The notes under the pieces were generated by a model. The model did no database searches, was not told the DNA's origin, and was given only the letters and a program-made list of their open reading frames with translations. A program made the translations under genes and the position numbers. Below, in pieces: positions 1-8,320 of a stretch of DNA of 64,000 nucleotides. This DNA is from Halopseudomonas litoralis (GTDB lineage Bacteria > Pseudomonadota > Gammaproteobacteria > Pseudomonadales > Pseudomonadaceae): contig NZ_LT629748.1 of NCBI RefSeq assembly GCF_900105005.1, positions 806,001-870,000 on the forward strand, given 5' to 3'. Each line of letters starts with the position of its first letter. The first letter of the stretch is position 1.

Positions 1-94
1 ATCCTACTGGACCGGTGGTGTAATGCTGATGCTGGCAGCTATCGTACTGGTGCTGGGGCTGGAATGGTTCGGCCAACGACTGCGCCAGGATTGA
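1..94 (+). CDS. C-terminal end of an unidentified small membrane protein
   Basis: The window opens inside a reading frame (codons from base 2) that ends at the TGA at 92-94. The last 30 residues hold one hydrophobic stretch (GGVMLMLAAIVLVLGL) followed by a basic tail ending RLRQD, as expected for the last membrane helix of an inner-membrane protein. It ends one base before the nlpD ATG, so the two genes are probably translationally coupled. In related genomes surE, pcm or a small membrane protein lies upstream of nlpD. Too little is present to name the family. Confidence 0.55.
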   Translation, partial: SYWTGGVMLMLAAIVLVLGLEWFGQRLRQD

Positions 95-95
95 G

Positions 96-959
96 ATGCC
101 AGTGAGAAAAACCTACCCGCGCGAAATATGGGGGATGATTGTGAGGCAATGGAGCAGCAGAGTCGGACTACCCGCAGTCTTGCTTCTTGCATCGTTGCTG
201 GCAGCTTGCGCGGGACCCATCGGTAGCATTCCGGTTGACGATCGCAGTCGTGGCGGCAAGCGTGCTGATCAGGTGACGTCTGGCTCCCACATCGTCCGTC
301 GTGGTGAAACCCTCTATCAGATCGCTTTCCGTTACGGCTGGGACTGGAAAGCCCTTGCCGCGAATAATGGCATGCGTGAGCCTTTTATCATCTATCCGGG
401 ACAACGTATCAGCCTCGCGACCCGGGCAGGGGGAGTCACTCGCACTACCACTCCGATAGCCCAGGCGAAGCCGGCAACCGGTGCACCGGTGAAATCCACT
501 CCGGTCCCGGTATCCGCTCCGGTTACAAGTAGACCGCAGAAACAAGCTGTTACAAAAAAACCGGCGCCCGTTGCAGCGCCCGCTGCGCTTACTGGCTGGA
601 AGTGGCCGGCCCAGGGCCCATTGATCGCGCGTTTCCAGTCGAACGCCAGTTTGAATAAAGGGATTGATATTGCTGGCGAGTTGGGTCAGCCTGTTCTAGC
701 CGCCGCAAACGGTACGGTTGTGTATGCGGGACGTGGGCTGCTGGGTTACGGGGACATGATCATCGTCAAACATGATGAGGATTTTCTCAGTGCCTACGCA
801 CACAACAGCCGCTTGCTGGTTAAGGAAGGGGAGCAGGTCAGAGTCGGGCAGAGAATTGCGGAGATGGGTAACAGTGGCACCGACCGGGTCAAACTGCACT
901 TCGAGATCCGCCGTCGCGGCCAACCGGTAGATCCCCTTGGTTATTTGCCCAAACTGTGA
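96..959 (+). CDS. nlpD: NlpD-type lipoprotein, LysM plus degenerate M23 (LytM) domain; amidase activator
   Basis: NlpD activates the periplasmic amidase AmiC during daughter-cell separation. The protein has a lipoprotein signal peptide with lipobox LLAAC (Cys38 from this start), a LysM domain at about residues 64-107 (HIVRRGETLYQIAFRYGW), a Pro/Ala/Thr-rich linker, and a C-terminal LytM domain (about 168-287). The first zinc-ligand His of the M23 HxxxD motif is Asn187 (NKGIDIAG), so the domain should be non-catalytic, as in other NlpD proteins; the late LHFEIR His is kept. An AGGA precedes the ATG at 96, which follows the upstream stop directly. A start at ATG 135 would give a more typical lipoprotein leader (Cys25) and cannot be excluded. 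The main rpoS promoter usually lies inside nlpD. Confidence 0.93.
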   Translation: MPVRKTYPREIWGMIVRQWSSRVGLPAVLLLASLLAACAGPIGSIPVDDRSRGGKRADQVTSGSHIVRRGETLYQIAFRYGWDWKALAANNGMREPFIIYPGQRISLATRAGGVTRTTTPIAQAKPATGAPVKSTPVPVSAPVTSRPQKQAVTKKPAPVAAPAALTGWKWPAQGPLIARFQSNASLNKGIDIAGELGQPVLAAANGTVVYAGRGLLGYGDMIIVKHDEDFLSAYAHNSRLLVKEGEQVRVGQRIAEMGNSGTDRVKLHFEIRRRGQPVDPLGYLPKL

Positions 960-1023
960 ACTTGCTTCAAGATAAATCGGTATCGGCGTTGTCATAATTT
1001 CCAGGCACACTGCAGGGAGCACT

Positions 1024-1100
1024 GGATTGGCGAAGCGGGGTAGCCAATCCCGGCGATAGTCAGCGGAGGCTGACACGCACCGGATTGCGCTATGCGATCC
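1024..1100 (+). other. Three consecutive hairpins in the rpoS leader
   Basis: Between nlpD and rpoS there are three inverted repeats in a row: an 8-bp stem (1024-1031 with 1043-1050), a perfect 6-bp stem with a GGAG loop (GTCAGC 1059-1064, GCTGAC 1069-1074), and a 7-bp stem with one G-U pair (1082-1088 with 1094-1100). They lie just before the rpoS start and would be in any transcript started inside nlpD. rpoS leaders are known targets of post-transcriptional control in enterics and pseudomonads. The folds are read by eye. Confidence 0.5.
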
Positions 1101-1134
1101 GACCGTGTTTCGACTGAAGATGGGGCATGCAAAA

Positions 1135-2112
1135 ATGGCTGTTAATAATAATGCGCCTGATGATCTGGAGCTTGTGGATCAGACCAGGCCTGACGAACCC
1201 GAGACTGCGGATGAGCCAGATCGCGTTCGGGTTGCCACTCCTCGTAATCACAAACGCGAAAATGCGTTTGAATTCACCCGGCAGCTTGATGCCACTCAGA
1301 TGTACCTCAATGAAATCGGCTTCTCACCACTTCTCACTCCCGAGGAAGAGGTTTATTTCGCCCGGCTCGCGCTGAAGGGTGATGAGGCTGGTCGCAAGCG
1401 CATGATCGAAAGCAATCTGCGGTTGGTGGTCAAGATTGCCCGGCGCTACGTCAACCGGGGGTTGACCCTGCTGGATCTGATCGAAGAAGGTAACCTCGGT
1501 TTGATCCGGGCTGTCGAGAAATTCGATCCCGAGCGCGGTTTCCGTTTTTCAACCTACGCCACCTGGTGGATTCGTCAGACCATCGAGCGGGCCATCATGA
1601 ATCAGACGCGTACCATACGTCTGCCGATTCACGTGGTGAAGGAGCTGAACATCTATCTGCGCGCTGCGCGCGAGCTGACCCAGAAACTCGACCATGAGCC
1701 AACGCCCGAGGAGATCGCCGAGCTGCTGGACCGCCCGGTCGCGGACGTCAAGCGCATGCTCGGGTTGAACGAGCGGGTGGCGTCGGTGGACGTTTCACTG
1801 GGAGCGGATTCGGACAAGACCCTGCTCGATACCCTGGCAGATGATATGGCTGAGGATCCGCTGGAGCGTCTGCAGAATGACGACCTCAATGCCAGTATCG
1901 ATATGTGGCTGTCGGAGTTGAGCGAGAAGCAGCGCGAGGTAGTCACCAGACGCTTTGGTCTGCGCGGCCATGAAAGCAGCACGCTGGAAGAAGTGGGTCG
2001 GGAGATCGGCCTGACCCGCGAGCGCGTACGCCAGATTCAGGTCGAGGCGCTCAAGCGCCTGCGCGACATCTTCGAGCAGCACGGCCTGTCAGGTGAATCG
2101 CTGTTCCAATGA
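1135..2112 (+). CDS. rpoS: RNA polymerase sigma factor RpoS (sigma-38)
   Basis: Stationary-phase and general-stress sigma factor. All sigma-70 regions are visible: region 1.2 ([20 protein letters not shown]), region 2 with the core-binding and -10 helices ([35 protein letters not shown]), region 3 ([20 protein letters not shown]), and region 4 with the -35 helix-turn-helix ([20 protein letters not shown]), ending SGESLFQ as in Pseudomonas RpoS. I chose ATG 1135 ([10 protein letters not shown]), giving 325 residues, over the in-frame GTG at 1105, because a GGGG-type ribosome site lies about ten bases before 1135. The acidic N-terminus ([10 protein letters not shown]) is typically variable. A strong terminator follows. 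Confidence 0.97.
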   Translation: MAVNNNAPDDLELVDQTRPDEPETADEPDRVRVATPRNHKRENAFEFTRQLDATQMYLNEIGFSPLLTPEEEVYFARLALKGDEAGRKRMIESNLRLVVKIARRYVNRGLTLLDLIEEGNLGLIRAVEKFDPERGFRFSTYATWWIRQTIERAIMNQTRTIRLPIHVVKELNIYLRAARELTQKLDHEPTPEEIAELLDRPVADVKRMLGLNERVASVDVSLGADSDKTLLDTLADDMAEDPLERLQNDDLNASIDMWLSELSEKQREVVTRRFGLRGHESSTLEEVGREIGLTRERVRQIQVEALKRLRDIFEQHGLSGESLFQ

Positions 2113-2141
2113 AATTGCGCCACTTTGATGGTGCCTGCAGC

Positions 2142-2181
2142 AAACGCAAAACGGGAACCCATGGGTTCCCGTTTTGCGTTT
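2142..2181 (+). terminator. Rho-independent terminator of rpoS
   Basis: A perfect 40-base palindrome whose GC core is CGGGAACCCATGGGTTCCCG, flanked by CAAAA and TTTTG arms. It starts 29 bases after the rpoS stop. The structure is symmetric and could act on both strands. Confidence 0.85.
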
Positions 2182-2242
2182 TCCCGTTCTGTGCGAAGAT
2201 AAGCCGCGCTGTATCGGGCAGCGTGGAAAAGGAGAAGGTCGA

Positions 2243-2824
2243 ATGGATTGGACTCACGTTCTGGTTTGGGTGGTGGTAGCGGTACTGATCATATTGTCGA
2301 TCTATGGGATCACTCTGTATAACCAGCTGGTCAACATCAAGCATGCGGTGAGTCGGGCCTGGGCCAATATCGATGTGTTGCTGCGCCAGCGTCACGAGGA
2401 ATTACCCAAGCTGGTGGAGGCCTGCCGGCAGTATATGCAATATGAACAGGGTACGCTGGAGCGGGTGATCAACGCGCGCAACGCGGTCAGCCAGGCGCGC
2501 GACCGCTCGGATCTGAAGCAGCTGGGGCAGGCCGAAACTGCGCTGCGCAATGGTCTCGGTCAGCTGTTTGCACTCGCTGAAGGTTACCCCGAATTGCAGG
2601 CCAGTACATCGTTCCAGCACCTGCAACAACGCATCTCCGGATTGGAGAGCGGCATTGCTGATCGCCGTGAGCTGTATAACGCTGCGGTGAACATCAATAA
2701 TGTGCGTATCGAGCAGTTTCCCGACGTGCTGATCGCGCGACTGTTTTCCTTCCAGGCCGCCGAACTATTGCAATTCTCCGAGGCGGACAAGGCTGACGTG
2801 GATCTTCGCCAGCTGTTCTCATGA
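2243..2824 (+). CDS. lemA: LemA family membrane-anchored protein
   Basis: A 193-residue LemA-family protein: an N-terminal membrane helix (about residues 7-26, VLVWVVVAVLIILSIYGITL) followed by the typical helical domain (VNIKHAVSRAWANIDVLLRQRHEELPKLVEACRQYMQYEQ). The function of LemA is not settled. AAGGAGAAGG at 2230-2239 fits the ATG at 2243. The last four bases (ATGA) overlap the start of the next gene, a GIDE-domain protein, so the two are an operon. LemA-GIDE pairing recurs in bacteria and suggests a joint envelope role. Confidence 0.9.
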   Translation: MDWTHVLVWVVVAVLIILSIYGITLYNQLVNIKHAVSRAWANIDVLLRQRHEELPKLVEACRQYMQYEQGTLERVINARNAVSQARDRSDLKQLGQAETALRNGLGQLFALAEGYPELQASTSFQHLQQRISGLESGIADRRELYNAAVNINNVRIEQFPDVLIARLFSFQAAELLQFSEADKADVDLRQLFS

Positions 2825-3744
2825 TTGATCTGTACGGGGTTTTACTCGTATCCAGGGGCGTGCATGCCGCCATTACCGGGGCCAGCTCCCTGCTGACCCT
2901 GTGGTTGCTGTACCGCATGTTCAGCCGTTTGCGCCGAGCCCGTTGGGTTGAGGACACGCCGACTTCGAAAATCCGCTCTGCGGCGCAGGGACTGGTTGAG
3001 CTGGTTGGGCAGTTAGAGGGCGGCGGGCACGCACCGCTGCATTCTCCATTGGCTGGCCGACCTTGTCTGTGGTATCGCTTTACCGTCGAGGAGCTGCAGC
3101 GCCGGGGCAGGAGTACTGAATGGCGCACAGTGGAACGTGGTCGTTCCGACCGACCTTTCCTGCTGCGTGATGAGACCGGCAGTTGCTGGATCCTGCCCCA
3201 GGACGCAGAGGTTCATCCTCGGCTGCGCAGGCGCTGGGAAGGCAACCGGCGTTGGCCGCTGGGAAACAAGGCACAGACCGGTGTGCTGGGTGCGTTGCTC
3301 GGACGCCGCTACCGTTATACCGAAGAATACCTGCAGGAAGCCGACCTTCTCTATGCGCTGGGCTGGTTCGAGAGTCGTGGCGGTGGTCGGGATGCCATCG
3401 ACCCGCATTCGGTAGCGCGACAGATCATCAGCAGCTGGAAGGCTGACTATCCAGATCTGCTGGCGCGTTTTGACCGCAACCGCGACGGCCAGCTTGATCA
3501 GGCTGAATGGGAGCGGGTGCGCACAGCAGCTGCTCTCGAGGCGCAACGTCAGGTACGCAGCGCGGGAGAATTACCGACGGTGCATGCGCTTGCCGGGCCG
3601 CCGCACAAGGGGTTACCTTTTCTTCTGTCCGATCACCATGAACACGACCTCAGTCGCAAGCTGCGCCGTCAATCGGGCTGGAGCATGGCTGGCATGCTGC
3701 TGGCTGGCGGCCTGGCAGGCTGGTTGTGGCTTGCTCTACTTTGA
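2821..3744 (+). CDS. GIDE-domain (MULAN-like) membrane protein with an EF-hand loop
   Basis: A 307-residue protein with an N-terminal membrane segment (about 14-32), a region resembling the GIDE domain of the eukaryotic mitochondrial ubiquitin ligase MULAN (about 55-170; HSPLAGRPCLWYRFTVEE near its start), and a C-terminal membrane helix (about 288-307). No RING finger is present, so ubiquitin ligase activity is not expected. At residues 218-229 there is a canonical 12-residue EF-hand calcium loop (DRNRDGQLDQAE), with acidic or Asn residues at 1, 3, 5 and 9 and Glu at 12. Overlaps lemA by 4 bp. Calcium binding and partnership with LemA are inferences. Confidence 0.75.
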   Translation: MIDLYGVLLVSRGVHAAITGASSLLTLWLLYRMFSRLRRARWVEDTPTSKIRSAAQGLVELVGQLEGGGHAPLHSPLAGRPCLWYRFTVEELQRRGRSTEWRTVERGRSDRPFLLRDETGSCWILPQDAEVHPRLRRRWEGNRRWPLGNKAQTGVLGALLGRRYRYTEEYLQEADLLYALGWFESRGGGRDAIDPHSVARQIISSWKADYPDLLARFDRNRDGQLDQAEWERVRTAAALEAQRQVRSAGELPTVHALAGPPHKGLPFLLSDHHEHDLSRKLRRQSGWSMAGMLLAGGLAGWLWLALL

Positions 3745-3754
3745 TGATGGTATT

Positions 3755-5794
3755 TCAGTGGTCGCGCTCATAATCCTGTAACCACTCGATCAGTGCGGCG
3801 GCCGTCAATGGGCGGCTGTAGAAATAGCCCTGGCCCTCATGGCAGCCTTCCCGTTGCAGGTAGGCCTGTTGTTCAGCCGACTCCACACCCTCGGCTATCA
3901 CCTGCATATTCAGGTTGCGGCCAAGCTGGATGATGACCCGCACGATGTTCTGGTCGCCCGAGTCAGACAGCAGGTCGCTGGTGAAACTCTTGTCGATCTT
4001 GATCTTGTCCAGCGGCAATCTGCGCAGATAGCTGAGTGATGAGTAGCCGGTACCGAAGTCGTCCAACGCGATCAATACACCGGTGCGCTTCAGTTCATTC
4101 AGGTGTCGGGCCGCGGCATGAATGTCTTCCATCAGGCCGGTTTCGGTGACTTCCAGTTCCAGGCTGTTGTGTGGCAGTGCGTAGCGCTGCAATACGCGTG
4201 TGACTATCATCGGCAGGTCGGGATGGTGTAGCTGGACGGTCGACAGGTTGACCGACATGCGCAGATGCGTTCGGCCAGCGTCGTGCCATTCCCGCAATTG
4301 TCGGCAGGCCTGATCCAGTACCCATTCACCAATGGCGATGATGGCTCCGCTCTGTTCTGCCAACGGAATAAACAGATCCGGTGGCACCAGGCCGCGCTCG
4401 GGATGATGCCAGCGCAGCAGCGCCTCGAAGCCAACCACCCGGTGATCAACCAGGTTGATCTGTGGCTGATATACCAGATGAAATTCATTGCGCATTAGTG
4501 CATCGCGCAGGCTGGAAGCCAGCTCGCGGCGCACGCGCATTTCGCTGTCCACGCTGGCGATATAGAACTGATAGCGGTTACGTGAGCGGACCTTGGCCAG
4601 CATCATCGTCTGTTCGGCTTTCTGCAGCAATTTACCCGCGTCCCTGCCGTCCTCCGGAAACAGGGTAATGCCGATGGTGGCCTGAACGGCTACCTGATGC
4701 CTGTCTATCTGGAGTGGCTGACCCAGCTCCTCAAGTACCTGCTGCGCCAGCTCGGCTACCTCGTAAGGCTCGGTGACATCGGGGACGACCAGTGCGAACT
4801 GATCACCGCCGAGGCGTGCGATACTGGCCAGCCGCCCGCTGTGCGCGCGCAAACGTTCGGCCACGTCGATCAATGCACGGTCGCCGACCTGATAGCTGAA
4901 CCTCTCATTTACTTCCTTGAAGTCATCCAGCCCGCAGCACAGTACAGCGACGCTGTGTTGGCGGCGGCCGGCTTCGGCGAGAACCCGTATCAGTTGATCC
5001 AGCAACAGGCTGCGGTTGGGCAGGCCGGTCAGTTGGTCATGGCGGGCCATGTGGCGCATGCTGGCTTCTGCCTCGTGGCGCTGGCTGCGGTTGCGCTCGA
5101 TGGATTCCAGCAATTCGTTGACCTTGGTGATCCACAGCCCCAATTCATTCTTTTCATGGCCGGTCAGCATGGGAATCAGTGTTCGACCTGGCCGTTCTGG
5201 ATCAATATTGGCGATATGCTCGATGATGCGGGCCAGCGGACGGGTCAGCAGGATGTGATATACCAGATAGACGGCGGCGGCCATCAACAGGGCGCGCAGC
5301 AGACCCGTGACCAGGATGACCAATGAATTGCGCAGCAAGATCTGGCCATAGGGCGCGGTGTCCAATGTCAGGCGCAGATCACCATAGTATTCGTTGTAGG
5401 GCGCACGGCCATACAGGCTCGTACTGAAGCTTTGCTCGACACCGAGAACCTGGTCGGTGAGATAACGATAAGATGACGAGATCAAAGGCCGCTCGCGGCT
5501 GGCAAGAGGCTCTTCATCGGGGTGACCGATGGCAGCGAAGCGGACTGCCTTGTGGGCGAAAAGACCTTCAATGACCTGGGTGGCCATTTCCCTGTCGAGA
5601 CTGAATATCGCCTGGCTGGCCGGATCGTGAAACATGGCCAGAATCTGGCTGGCATCCCGGGCAATGGCTTGCCGTTCGGTGCGCAGGTCGAACGATATCT
5701 GGGCCAGGCTCAATAACACGCCTACCAGTAATGCCCACAATAACACCAGCTTCAAAAGCTTGACTGAAAGACTGTGCCGGCGATTCACTTTCAA
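3755..5794 (-). CDS. Membrane GGDEF-EAL protein, probable c-di-GMP phosphodiesterase
   Basis: A 679-residue signalling protein. Membrane helices at about 12-32 and 156-178 flank a periplasmic sensor domain (about 35-155). A HAMP-like linker (about 179-233) leads to a GGDEF domain (about 250-410) and an EAL domain (about 425-670). The GGDEF signature is altered to GGDQF (329-333), so cyclase activity is doubtful. The EAL domain keeps EALLRW (457-462), ELEVTE, DDFGTGYSSL, KIDKSF and AEGVES, so it should hydrolyse c-di-GMP. The degenerate GGDEF may act as a GTP-sensing regulator, as known for other hybrid proteins. It converges with the GIDE gene. No specific named orthologue is claimed. Confidence 0.9.
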   Translation of the reverse strand: MKVNRRHSLSVKLLKLVLLWALLVGVLLSLAQISFDLRTERQAIARDASQILAMFHDPASQAIFSLDREMATQVIEGLFAHKAVRFAAIGHPDEEPLASRERPLISSSYRYLTDQVLGVEQSFSTSLYGRAPYNEYYGDLRLTLDTAPYGQILLRNSLVILVTGLLRALLMAAAVYLVYHILLTRPLARIIEHIANIDPERPGRTLIPMLTGHEKNELGLWITKVNELLESIERNRSQRHEAEASMRHMARHDQLTGLPNRSLLLDQLIRVLAEAGRRQHSVAVLCCGLDDFKEVNERFSYQVGDRALIDVAERLRAHSGRLASIARLGGDQFALVVPDVTEPYEVAELAQQVLEELGQPLQIDRHQVAVQATIGITLFPEDGRDAGKLLQKAEQTMMLAKVRSRNRYQFYIASVDSEMRVRRELASSLRDALMRNEFHLVYQPQINLVDHRVVGFEALLRWHHPERGLVPPDLFIPLAEQSGAIIAIGEWVLDQACRQLREWHDAGRTHLRMSVNLSTVQLHHPDLPMIVTRVLQRYALPHNSLELEVTETGLMEDIHAAARHLNELKRTGVLIALDDFGTGYSSLSYLRRLPLDKIKIDKSFTSDLLSDSGDQNIVRVIIQLGRNLNMQVIAEGVESAEQQAYLQREGCHEGQGYFYSRPLTAAALIEWLQDYERDH

Positions 5795-5863
5795 CTCGGG
5801 CTGTCCTTTTCTCTGTTTACCACATCATGCATTCGTAACCGAGGTGGCGCAACAGCTGAAAAC

Positions 5864-5893
5864 AAAACACCCCGCACGAGGGCGGGGTGTTTT
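5864..5893 (-). terminator. Rho-independent terminator of sodB
   Basis: A 12-bp stem (AAAACACCCCGC with GCGGGGTGTTTT) and a 6-base loop, 15 bases after the sodB stop. The arms provide A/T tracts on both sides, so it can serve the minus-strand sodB transcript and block plus-strand readthrough. Confidence 0.85.
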
Positions 5894-5908
5894 GAAGGAA
5901 AACCGGAC

Positions 5909-6490
5909 TCAGCCAGCGAAGTTTTTCGCGACGAAATCCCAGTTGACCAGATTCCAGAACGCTTCGACATACTTCGGACGGGCGTTGCGGTAATCGATGT
6001 AGTAGGCGTGTTCCCAGACGTCACAGGTCAGCAGCGGAGTGTCACCGGAGGTGATCGGGTTGCCGGCGCCAATGGTGCTGGCCAGCGCCAGGGAGCCGTC
6101 AGCTTTCTTCACCAGCCAGCCCCAGCCGGAACCGAAAGTGCCGATGGAGGTTTTGCTGAACTCATCCTTGAATGCGGCAAAGGAACCGAACGCCTTGTTG
6201 ATGGCTTCGGCCAGCTCGCCAGTAGGCTCACCACCACCGTTGGGGCTCAGGCAGTTCCAGTAGAAGGTGTGGTTCCACACCTGGGCTGCGTTGTTGAATA
6301 CGCCGCCGCTGGAGGTCTTGATGATTTCTTCCAGGCTCTTGCCTTCGTAATCGGTACCAGCGATCAGGTTGTTCAGGTTGACCACGTAGGTGTTGTGGTG
6401 CTTGTCGTGGTGGTATTCCAGAGTCTCGGCGGAGATGTGCGGCTGGAGGGCGGTCTTCTCATAAGGAAGTGCGGGCAATTCGAAAGGCAT
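5909..6490 (-). CDS. sodB: Iron superoxide dismutase
   Basis: Converts superoxide to O2 and H2O2 in the cytoplasm. The 193-residue protein has the Fe/Mn-SOD ligands His27 (EYHHDKHH), His74 ([11 protein letters not shown]), Asp157 and His161 ([13 protein letters not shown]). Gln70 in NNAAQVWNH and the [11 protein letters not shown] segment point to the iron form. The length matches SodB. The gene stands alone with its own terminator. No Fur box was recognised in the 160 bases upstream. Confidence 0.96.
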   Translation of the reverse strand: MPFELPALPYEKTALQPHISAETLEYHHDKHHNTYVVNLNNLIAGTDYEGKSLEEIIKTSSGGVFNNAAQVWNHTFYWNCLSPNGGGEPTGELAEAINKAFGSFAAFKDEFSKTSIGTFGSGWGWLVKKADGSLALASTIGAGNPITSGDTPLLTCDVWEHAYYIDYRNARPKYVEAFWNLVNWDFVAKNFAG

Positions 6491-6652
6491 GGTCTCTCTC
6501 CATCTTCAGGTTATCGGGGTCGGTTCGGTGTTGCGCATTCCTGGTCGGGGTCTCCTCAAGCCAGTCAAACACAGGCGCCGCCCCTGTTTATAGCAGCCAA
6601 GATCATAGCATTCTGTGTCGGGGCTAGCCATGCTGCAAGTATCAATGCCGAT

Positions 6653-7264
6653 TCAGCCGGGCCATGCTAGAGACCAGGCCACCCGAAGCATCATGGCGGC
6701 AACGCCGAGGTCGATCAGCCGCCAGGTCAACGGGCGCTGCAGCCATGGCGCGAGCCGGGCCGCGCCGAGGGCCAGGCTGAAGAACCAGACCACGGAGGCA
6801 CTGGCCGCGCCCAGGGTGAACAATGCCGGCAGGCTCTGCTGGGCGCCGATTGAGCCAATCAGCACCAGCGTATCGAGATAGACATGGGGATTGAGCAAGG
6901 TGACCGCCAGAGTAGTCAGTAGTACAGCGCGGCGCGAGCGTATTGGACGACCGGCGTCCATGCCGATCAGACTCTGGTTACCCAGGGCGCGGTGCAGCGC
7001 GCGCAAGGCGTAGCCGATCAGAAAGACGATGCCGCCCCAGCGTGTGATCTCCATGGCCAGCGGATACTGCTGCAGCAGCGAGGCCAGGCCGTAGGTGCCA
7101 GCGCTCACCAATAGGGCATCGCAGGTCATGCAGACCACGGCTGCGCTGAGGTGGTGCTCCCGGCGCAGGCCCTGAGCCAGAACAAAGGCATTCTGCGCCC
7201 CGATGGCCATGATCAGGCCGGCTGCTACCAGAAATCCGTTGATATAACTGCCGAACCCTTGCAT
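6653..7264 (-). CDS. argO: LysE/ArgO-type amino-acid exporter
   Basis: An inner-membrane exporter of arginine/lysine in the LysE superfamily, about 203 residues with 5-6 membrane helices. The family motif GLIMAIGAQNAFVLAQGLRR is at the N-terminus and NPHVYLDTLVLIG in the middle. The start at ATG 7264 (MQGFGSYINGF) matches family N-termini; an in-frame ATG at 7276 adds four residues. It is divergent from an argP-like LysR gene 93 bp away, the standard arrangement in which ArgP activates argO when arginine or lysine is abundant. Confidence 0.9.
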   Translation of the reverse strand: MQGFGSYINGFLVAAGLIMAIGAQNAFVLAQGLRREHHLSAAVVCMTCDALLVSAGTYGLASLLQQYPLAMEITRWGGIVFLIGYALRALHRALGNQSLIGMDAGRPIRSRRAVLLTTLAVTLLNPHVYLDTLVLIGSIGAQQSLPALFTLGAASASVVWFFSLALGAARLAPWLQRPLTWRLIDLGVAAMMLRVAWSLAWPG

Positions 7265-7357
7265 ACCGATGTCCACTGCGAAAAAGAGAGGTGGCAGTCT
7301 GCTGGGTTATTGATTATAAGAGAAACCAATATTGCTGATGGTATATAAGAATATTTC

Positions 7358-8233
7358 ATGTTGGACTACAAGTTATTGCAGGCGCTCGCAGCGGTGGTAG
7401 AGGAGGGCGGTTTCGAACGGGCTGCGCGGATGCTGGGTCTGTCCCAGTCGGCGGTGTCTCAGCGCATCAAGCTGCTGGAGTCGCGAGTCGGGGCACCGGT
7501 GTTGCTGAGGGCTGCGCCGCCCACACCGACGGAAACGGGCAGAAAGCTGCTCAACCATGTGCAACAGGTACGGCTGCTGGAGCGCGACCTGCAGCGGGAA
7601 GTGCCCATGGATGACGAAGCCGATGTCGCGACCCGACTGCGTATTGCATTGAATGCCGACAGCCTGGCGACCTGGTGGGCAGCTGCGGTGGCCGATCTGT
7701 GTCAAGCGCAGAACCTGTTGCTCGAACTACTGGTCGATGATCAGGACGTGGGGCTGCGCCGCATGCGTGCGGGAGAAGTAGCCGGCTGCGTCTGCGCCAC
7801 GGAGCAACCGGTGGCGGGCGCGCGCTCTTTGCCATTGGGTGCGATGCGTTATCTGGCGGTGGCCAGCCCCGCCTTCATGGCGCGCTATTTTGCCGAGGGG
7901 GTCAGTCATGCGGCGCTGCGCCGTGCGCCGGTGATCGTCTTTGGTCCGGATGATCAGCTGCAACATCGTTTTTTGGCCGGTTGCGGCTTCAACGAGACTT
8001 TTCCACATCATCTGTGTCCGTCATCGGAAGGGTTCGTGCGGCTGATCGACGCGGGACTGGGCTGGGGGTTGGTGCCGGCATCGCAGATCCGCTCGGAACT
8101 GGCTGCGGGCAGGCTGCAGGAAGTGCTGCCCGGCAACCCAGTGGACGTGCCGTTGTACTGGCATTACTGGCGCAATGGCGGGCGGCTGCTGGATGCGCTG
8201 ACCCGGCAGCTGGCGCGCACGGCGCTGCAGTGA
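7358..8233 (+). CDS. argP: LysR-type regulator ArgP (IciA)
   Basis: A 291-residue LysR-family protein. The N-terminal winged helix-turn-helix is MLDYKLLQALAAVVEEGGFE-RAARMLGLSQSAVSQRIKLLE, followed by an effector domain. The MLDYKLLQAL start and short length are typical of ArgP/IciA, which senses lysine/arginine and controls the divergent exporter gene argO. The 93-bp shared promoter region is AT rich (ATTGATTATAAGAG) and should hold the ArgP site. Confidence 0.9.
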   Translation: MLDYKLLQALAAVVEEGGFERAARMLGLSQSAVSQRIKLLESRVGAPVLLRAAPPTPTETGRKLLNHVQQVRLLERDLQREVPMDDEADVATRLRIALNADSLATWWAAAVADLCQAQNLLLELLVDDQDVGLRRMRAGEVAGCVCATEQPVAGARSLPLGAMRYLAVASPAFMARYFAEGVSHAALRRAPVIVFGPDDQLQHRFLAGCGFNETFPHHLCPSSEGFVRLIDAGLGWGLVPASQIRSELAAGRLQEVLPGNPVDVPLYWHYWRNGGRLLDALTRQLARTALQ

Positions 8234-8320
8234 GTGCCGTGGTGGCATGGGTGGTCAGGGCGCTGCGCAACGAGCAGAATAGAGGCGTATGAGAAGTCGG
8301 GAATAACCGCAGGGGATTGT

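Noticed and set aside
4697..5326. A 209-codon plus-strand frame inside the GGDEF-EAL gene
   Set aside because: Antisense shadow of a clear domain protein.
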